This document shows positions 59,306-64,000 of a stretch of DNA of 64,000 nucleotides, in pieces. The notes under the pieces are model-generated. The model was not told the origin of the DNA and did no database searches. It saw only the letters and a list, made by a program, of their open reading frames with translations. The translations under genes and the position numbers were made by a program. Each line of letters opens with the position of its first letter. Position 1 is the stretch's first letter. The stretch is from positions 248,001 through 312,000 of the forward strand of contig NZ_JACDUR010000006.1 in NCBI RefSeq assembly GCF_013761175.1, in the 5' to 3' direction. Source of the DNA: Nonomuraea soli (GTDB lineage: Bacteria; Actinomycetota; Actinomycetes; Streptosporangiales; Streptosporangiaceae).

Positions 59306-60462
59306 CCGGCCACCCGCTGGAACAGCTCCTCGCGCAGGGAGCGCAGCGCGACCTCCTCGGCGCCGATGAGCACCGCCTCCTCGCCCAGCGCCGACCGGGT
59401 GACGGCGGGAACCAGGCGGGCCAGCGTGGCCAGCTCCGCGCGCAGGGGCTCCAGCAGTTCGGGACGGCCGCCCACGGTGCCGCCGAGCACGACCAGCTCG
59501 GGGTCGAGCACCGGCACGATCGAGGCCACGGCGCGGGCCAGGTACCTGGCGAGCCCGGCCACCAGCTCACCGGCGCGGCCGTCGCCCCGGGCGGCGGCGG
59601 CGAACAGCTCCTCGGCGTCCATCCCGGTGCGCTCGCGCAGCGCGGCCTCGGAGACGGCGTGGTGCAGCGGCCCCGACTCCCACAACGCCGGGTCGGCGGG
59701 GTCGCCGTCGCCGATCGGCATGCGGGAGATCTCTCCGGCCGCGCCACGCGAACCGCGGTGCACCCGGCCGCCCAGCACGATGCCCATCGCGACACTGCGC
59801 GCCACCCACAGGTAGACGTACTGCTCCAGGCCGCGGGCCGCGCCTCTGGCGCCCTCGCCGAGCGCGGCCAGGTTGATGTCGTTCTCGACCGTGCTCGCGC
59901 CGCCGGTGATCGCCAGGATGCGGACGACGGCGTCCTGGTGGAAGTCGGGCAGCGGGGAGGGCAGGTCGCGGTGGAGGTAGCCGGCCGCGTCGACGATGGT
60001 GGGCACCGCCACCACGGTGTGCCAGACCTGCTCGGGGCCGCCGCCCGCCTGGGCGAAGGCGCGCCTGGCCAGGGCGCCGATCTGCTGGGCCAGCGGCGCT
60101 CCCGCGGGCAGCGGTTCCGGCTCGCGCTCGACCAGGGCCAGGCGTTCGCCGCGCAGCGAGATCAGGGAGACCTGCAGGCGCACGGGGGAGATGACGACCG
60201 ACAGCCCCGCGCCGCCGCCGGCGGGCCGCACGTCGTAGAGCGCCGCCGCCGGGCCCTTGCGGGAGGTGTCGTGGCCGACGGCGGTGACGAGGCCCGCGCG
60301 TTCGAGGTTGGCGACGGCACGGCTCACGGTGGGCAGCGCCAGTCCGGTGCGCTCGGCCAGGTCGACGCGGGTGAGGGGCGCGGCGTCCACGAGGTGGGCC
60401 ACGACGGAGCGCTCGTTGAGCGAGCGGAGGACCCCTGGGGACCCGGACGGCAGCGCGTGCAT
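59302..60462 (-). CDS. ROK-family transcriptional repressor
   Basis: A 386-residue NagC/XylR-type protein. The HTH is LVDAAPLTRVDLAERTGLALPTVSRAVANLERAGLV. The ROK sugar-kinase-like domain follows (VENDINLAALGEGARGAARGLEQYVYLWVARSVAMGIVLGGRVHRGSRGAAGEISRM). The usual zinc cluster after EISRM is not evident, so the kinase fold is probably only a sugar sensor. It is divergent from the second ABC importer operon and presumably represses it. Confidence 0.92.
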   Translation of the reverse strand: MHALPSGSPGVLRSLNERSVVAHLVDAAPLTRVDLAERTGLALPTVSRAVANLERAGLVTAVGHDTSRKGPAAALYDVRPAGGGAGLSVVISPVRLQVSLISLRGERLALVEREPEPLPAGAPLAQQIGALARRAFAQAGGGPEQVWHTVVAVPTIVDAAGYLHRDLPSPLPDFHQDAVVRILAITGGASTVENDINLAALGEGARGAARGLEQYVYLWVARSVAMGIVLGGRVHRGSRGAAGEISRMPIGDGDPADPALWESGPLHHAVSEAALRERTGMDAEELFAAAARGDGRAGELVAGLARYLARAVASIVPVLDPELVVLGGTVGGRPELLEPLRAELATLARLVPAVTRSALGEEAVLIGAEEVALRSLREELFQRVAG

Positions 60463-60480
60463 GCGCCGCAGTCTAACTCT

Positions 60481-60566
60481 CTAACACTTCGTTAGTGAAA
60501 TATTTCAGGCTCTTGACGTGCAAGGCCGTACAGGACTACTTGATAATAACTAACTGTTCGTACTAG
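60481..60566 (+). promoter_or_regulatory. Promoter/operator region of the second ABC operon
   Basis: CTAAC-ACTTC-GTTAG at 60481-60495 is a perfect 5-bp inverted repeat with a 5-base spacer, and a diverged copy CTAACTGTTCGTACTAG occurs at 60550-60566. Between them are a 12-bp palindrome TGAAATATTTCA (60496-60507), a -35-like TTGACG (60513-60518) and, about 18 bases on, TACTTGATAAT. Two related sites bracketing the promoter suit the divergent ROK repressor. Confidence 0.6.
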
Positions 60567-60586
60567 AAAGTGCCCGGGAGGCACCG

Positions 60587-62260
60587 ATGGCCCCCAACTC
60601 GATCTCCCGGCGGACTCTGGCGATCGCGACCGGCGCGTTCCTGCTCGCCGGATGCGCCGGCACCACCGAACCCCAGAAGCCGCAGAGCCAAGGCCCGCTG
60701 CTGACGATCATCGCCGAGCAGGGCGCCACCCTCGCCCGCAACTTCAACCCGTTCGCCGCGACCTCACGCTGGGCCACGCGCAACGCCCTCTACGAGCCGC
60801 TGATGATCTGGAACCACGTCACCGGCACACTCGAACCCTCGCTCGCCACCGGTCACACCTGGTCGGCCGACAACAAGACCCTCACGCTCACCCTGCGCGA
60901 GGGCGTCACCTGGTCGGACGGCACGCCGTTCGGCTCCGCCGACGTGCTGTTCACCCTGGAACTGATGCGCACCCACAAGGGCCTGGTCGGCGAGGCCGCC
61001 ACCCCGCTGGCGCAGTACGTCGACACCATCACCGCGCCCGACGCCAAGACCGTCGTCATCGCCCTGCGCGAGGCGATCACCCCCGCGCTCTACGACCTGG
61101 TCAGCCAGCGCATCGTGCCCAAGCACATCTGGGAGAAGGTGGCCGACCCCGTCACCGAGACCAACCAGAACCCCGTCGGCACCGGACCCTTCGTCCTGTC
61201 GACCTTCCGCCCGCAGGGCTACGAGCTCAAGCGCAACGACAAGTACTGGCAGAAGGTCGAGATCCCCGGCCTGCGCCTGTCCGGCTACACCGGCCAGGAC
61301 CAGATCAACGCCGCCGTGCTCAGCGGCCAGATCGACTGGGGCGCGGTCGTGCCCGACCCCGACAAGACCTTCGTCGCCAAGGACCCCGCCAACCACCACT
61401 ACTGGTGGCCGCGGACCGCCGACGTCAACCTGGTCGTCAACACCACCCTCAAGCCCTTCGACGACCCCGCCGTGCGCAAGGCCTTCAGCATGGCCCTCGA
61501 CCGCGCCCGCATGGTCGACATCGCGCTGTGGGGCAAGAGCGACGTCGCCAACGCCGTGGGCCTGCCCAGCCAGGCCTACCCCGGCTGGCTGGACGAGTCG
61601 GTGCTGGCCGAGGGCAAGAAGACGGTCACCCTCGACCTGGCCGCCGCCAACGCCGCCCTCGACGCCGCCGGATTCGCCAAGGGCGCCGACGGCAAGCGCA
61701 CCACCCCCGACGGCAAGCCCGCCGCGTGGGACCTGATCGTGCCGACCGGCTGGACCGACTGGATCTCCGTCGCCGGCATCGTCAGCTCCAGCCTGGCCCA
61801 GGCGGGCATCACCGCCAACGTCAAGACCGTGGGCTTCGACAACTGGTCCTCCACCGTCTACGGCGGAAAGTTCCAGCTCACCCTCGGCGCGGGCAAACGC
61901 GGCGCGACGCCGTACGGCTACTTCCGCGACATGCTCTCCACCGCGACGGTCAAGCCGGTCGGCGAGGTCTCCACCAACAACTTCCACAGGTACGGCAACG
62001 CCGAGGCCGACAAGCTGCTCACCGCCTTCGCCGCCACCAGCGACGAGGCCGAGCAGAAGCGCATCGCCGCCGACCTGCAGCGCATCTACGTCGCCGAGCT
62101 GCCCACCATCCCGCTCTACGAGCAGCCCGACTGGGGAGCCTTCGTCACCAAGCGCTACACCGGCTTCCCCAGCGCCGACAACGCCTACGCGCCGCTGGCC
62201 AACGACCCGCTCTTCCCGACCACCTACCTCGTCTACCCCAAGCTGAAGGCGGCCCGTTGA
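60587..62260 (+). CDS. ABC transporter substrate-binding lipoprotein (SBP_bac_5)
   Basis: A 557-residue extracytoplasmic binding protein of the DppA/OppA family. The N-terminus NSISRRTLAIATGAFLLAGC has a twin-arginine-like SRRTL start and a lipobox LAGC, so the mature protein is a lipoprotein. Family segments: YEPLMIWNHVTGTLEPSLATGHTWSADNKTLTLTLREGVTWSDGTPF and DPAVRKAFSMALDRARMV. GGGAGG lies 7 bases before the ATG. ROK control and Opp-type oligosaccharide importers in related bacteria make a sugar ligand as likely as a peptide. Confidence 0.92.
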   Translation: MAPNSISRRTLAIATGAFLLAGCAGTTEPQKPQSQGPLLTIIAEQGATLARNFNPFAATSRWATRNALYEPLMIWNHVTGTLEPSLATGHTWSADNKTLTLTLREGVTWSDGTPFGSADVLFTLELMRTHKGLVGEAATPLAQYVDTITAPDAKTVVIALREAITPALYDLVSQRIVPKHIWEKVADPVTETNQNPVGTGPFVLSTFRPQGYELKRNDKYWQKVEIPGLRLSGYTGQDQINAAVLSGQIDWGAVVPDPDKTFVAKDPANHHYWWPRTADVNLVVNTTLKPFDDPAVRKAFSMALDRARMVDIALWGKSDVANAVGLPSQAYPGWLDESVLAEGKKTVTLDLAAANAALDAAGFAKGADGKRTTPDGKPAAWDLIVPTGWTDWISVAGIVSSSLAQAGITANVKTVGFDNWSSTVYGGKFQLTLGAGKRGATPYGYFRDMLSTATVKPVGEVSTNNFHRYGNAEADKLLTAFAATSDEAEQKRIAADLQRIYVAELPTIPLYEQPDWGAFVTKRYTGFPSADNAYAPLANDPLFPTTYLVYPKLKAAR

Positions 62261-63228
62261 GCCGGTTGCCCCGGCGGGTGCTGTTCTACCTGGCGGCCGG
62301 GGCGGTCGCGGTCACGCTTAACTTCTTCCTGCCCCGGCTGATGCCGGGCGACCCGGCCACCACCCTGGTCGCCACCTACTCGGGCCAGCTCACCGCCGAG
62401 GACCTCCAGGCGCTGCGCGACGCCTACGGGCTCGTCGACGCCCCGCTCTGGCAGCAGTTCGCCACCTACCTGAGCCACCTGTTCAGGGGCGAGCTGGGAG
62501 TGTCGCTGTCGCAGTTCCCCACCCCGGTCACCGAGGTGATCGGCACCGGGTTCGGCTGGTCGCTCCTGCTGGGCCTGGTCTCGGTGCTGCTGAGCTTCGC
62601 CATCGGCAGCGTCATCGGCGCGGTGGCGGCCTGGCGGCGCGGCAGCCGCTTCGACTCCATCGCCCCGCCCGTCGCGCTGTTCGCCGGGTCGTTCCCGTAC
62701 TTCTTCATGGCGTTGCTGGCGTTGTACCTGTTCGCCGTGCAGTGGCAGCTGCTGCCGCTCGGCCAGGCCTACGGCTTCGACGTGGAGCCGGGACTCAACG
62801 CCGCCTTCGCCGCCGACGTGCTGGCCCACCTCGTGCTGCCCGCCGGGACCGTGGTCCTGGTCTCGATCGGCGGCTGGGTGCTGAACATGCGCAACACCAT
62901 GATCGGTGTGCTCGACGAGGACTACCTGCTGATGGCCGAGGCCAAGGGCCTGAGCACCCCCCGGGTGGTCGGCTCCTACGCCGCGCGCAACGCGATCCTG
63001 CCCACCTTCACGCTGCTGGGCCTGTCGATCGGCAACGTCTTCGCCGGCCAGCTGCTCACCGAGGTCGTCTTCTCCTACCCCGGTCTCGGCTACCAGCTGT
63101 ACCAGGCCGTGACCACCCACGACTACCCGCTGATGCAGGCGCTGTTCCTGCTGATCACGGTCTCCATCCTCGTCGTCAACCTGCTGGTGGACGTCGCCTA
63201 CGTGCTGCTCGACCCCCGGGTGAGGTGA
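62257..63228 (+). CDS. ABC transporter permease, DppB/OppB type
   Basis: A 323-residue permease beginning with TTG at 62257 inside the stop of the binding-protein gene (TTGA). N-terminal VLFYLAAGAVAVTLNFFLPRLMPGDPATTL is the classic DppB start with the MPGDP motif, and the EAA loop is DYLLMAEAKGLSTPRVVGSYAARNAILP. Six membrane helices. It partners the following permease. Confidence 0.9.
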   Translation: MSRLPRRVLFYLAAGAVAVTLNFFLPRLMPGDPATTLVATYSGQLTAEDLQALRDAYGLVDAPLWQQFATYLSHLFRGELGVSLSQFPTPVTEVIGTGFGWSLLLGLVSVLLSFAIGSVIGAVAAWRRGSRFDSIAPPVALFAGSFPYFFMALLALYLFAVQWQLLPLGQAYGFDVEPGLNAAFAADVLAHLVLPAGTVVLVSIGGWVLNMRNTMIGVLDEDYLLMAEAKGLSTPRVVGSYAARNAILPTFTLLGLSIGNVFAGQLLTEVVFSYPGLGYQLYQAVTTHDYPLMQALFLLITVSILVVNLLVDVAYVLLDPRVR

Positions 63229-63234
63229 TCGCCG

Positions 63235-64000
63235 ATGAAATCCGCCGCAGGCGGCGCGATACTGGCCGTGCTGGCGCTGGCCTGCCTCGCCGCGCCGCTG
63301 CTGGCCCCCGACGGGCCGGCCGCCGCCACCGCAGGAGCCTTCGAGGCGCCCTCGGCCGCGCACTGGCTCGGCACCAACGGCCAGGGCCAGGACGTCTTCG
63401 CCCAGCTGGTGTGGGGAGGGCGCGGCTCGCTGCTCATGGCCCTGTCCGTGGGCGTGGGCACCACGCTGGTCGCGGTCCTGGTCGGGCTGCTGGCCGCCTA
63501 CTTCGGCGGGCTGGCCGACGAGGCGATCTCGCTGGTGGTCAACATCGTGCTGACCGTCCCCGGACTGCCACTGATCATCGTGCTCGCCGCCTTCCTGCCG
63601 CCGGGACCCGCCACCATCGCCATGGTGCTGATCATCACGGGCTGGGCGTTCGGCGCCAGGCTGATCCGCGCCCAGGCGCTCAGCCTGCGCCAGCGCGACT
63701 TCATCGCCGCCGCCAAGGTCGCCGGTGAACGTCCGCTGCGCGTCATCGCCGCCGAGCTGCTGCCCAACCTGTGGTCGGTCATCGCCGCCTACCTGTGCGG
63801 CCAGGTCGTCTTCGCCCTGACCGCCGGATCCGCGCTGGAGTTCCTCGGGCTCGGCGACGCCGGCCAGACCTCGTGGGGGACCATGCTCTTCTGGGCCCAG
63901 AACGACTCCGCGCTGCTGCAGGGCGCGTGGTGGACCTTCGTCTCGCCCGGCCTGGCGATCGCGCTGACCGCCGGATCGCTGGCGCTGCTCAACTTCGCCC
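63235..64000 (+). CDS. ABC transporter permease, DppC/OppC type (partial, runs off the window)
   Basis: ATG at 63235, 6 bases after the DppB-type gene, then an open frame of at least 255 codons to the end. It starts MKSAAGGAILAVLALACLAA and continues HWLGTNGQGQDVFAQLVWGGRGSLLMALSVGVG, the DppC signature, with the EAA loop DFIAAAKVAGERPLRVIAAELLPN. The C-terminus, and whether this copy is also fused to an ATPase like the gene at 1072-2724, cannot be seen. Confidence 0.9.
   Translation, partial: MKSAAGGAILAVLALACLAAPLLAPDGPAAATAGAFEAPSAAHWLGTNGQGQDVFAQLVWGGRGSLLMALSVGVGTTLVAVLVGLLAAYFGGLADEAISLVVNIVLTVPGLPLIIVLAAFLPPGPATIAMVLIITGWAFGARLIRAQALSLRQRDFIAAAKVAGERPLRVIAAELLPNLWSVIAAYLCGQVVFALTAGSALEFLGLGDAGQTSWGTMLFWAQNDSALLQGAWWTFVSPGLAIALTAGSLALLNFA

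Overview
The window is about 70% G+C and carries genes typical of a morphologically complex actinomycete: WhiB and PucR regulators, a WhiJ/AbaA-type developmental trio (HATPase, XRE, DUF397), mycothiol-linked MDMPI-fold proteins, ECF sigma factors, two eukaryotic-type Ser/Thr kinases, a perfect CebR box and a DmdR1/IdeR iron box. I infer a soil actinobacterium, perhaps near Streptosporangiales; genus and species cannot be fixed from this sequence. I saw no rRNA, tRNA, CRISPR array, prophage, insertion sequence or plasmid origin.

Layout. 1-5.1 kb: the end of a Dpp/Opp-type ABC operon (binding protein end, permease, a permease-ATPase fusion, second ATPase), tail to tail with a GH20 beta-N-acetylhexosaminidase under a palindromic operator. 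5.1-7.2 kb: ECF sigma factor with an MDMPI-fold partner that carries a hexapeptide repeat, then a decayed HEAT-repeat gene. 7.3-12.7 kb: polysaccharide-degradation island (GH3-FnIII-CBM2, GH5-CBM2, CBM-GH19 chitinase) with a CebR box. 12.8-16.2 kb: ankyrin/HEAT protein, DUF1707/LiaF-like protein, SigE-family sigma factor and membrane partner. 16.2-20.4 kb: a 1193-residue TPR-CHAT protease and a coupled unknown gene. 20.6-24.3 kb: assimilatory sulfate reduction (sulfite reductase, 47-aa zinc-ribbon protein, APS reductase, sirohydrochlorin chelatase) behind a Cys-Cys leader peptide; the chelatase start is destroyed by a G/C-only block that looks like an assembly artefact.

24.3-34.2 kb: housekeeping and regulatory genes, including glyA behind a ZTP riboswitch, rsgA behind an unreported leader ORF with alternative hairpins, and the HATPase/XRE/DUF397 trio sharing TGCACGTGCA operators. 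34.8-38.7 kb: cydAB, a WhiB protein and an iron-boxed sucrase-ferredoxin-like protein. 38.8-42.3 kb: GlpD, TetR and an alkylglycerone-phosphate-synthase-like flavoprotein. 42.3-53.9 kb: two Ser/Thr kinases, metallophosphoesterase, PolA-like polymerase, MFS, MOSC and a TetR/hydrolase pair with its operator. 53.9-59.3 kb: an operon matching the three oxamate carbamoyltransferase subunits (AllF, AllG, AllH), divergent from a PucR regulator. 59.3-64 kb: ROK repressor divergent from a second Dpp/Opp-type ABC operon that runs off the window.

The strongest regulatory observations are two leader-peptide systems (sulfite reductase and rsgA) and several operator palindromes that can each be paired with a neighbouring regulator. 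The least understood protein system is the CHAT protease with its coupled partner. Many gene ends are followed by short tandem repeats of unrelated sequence (17 to 33 bp units).
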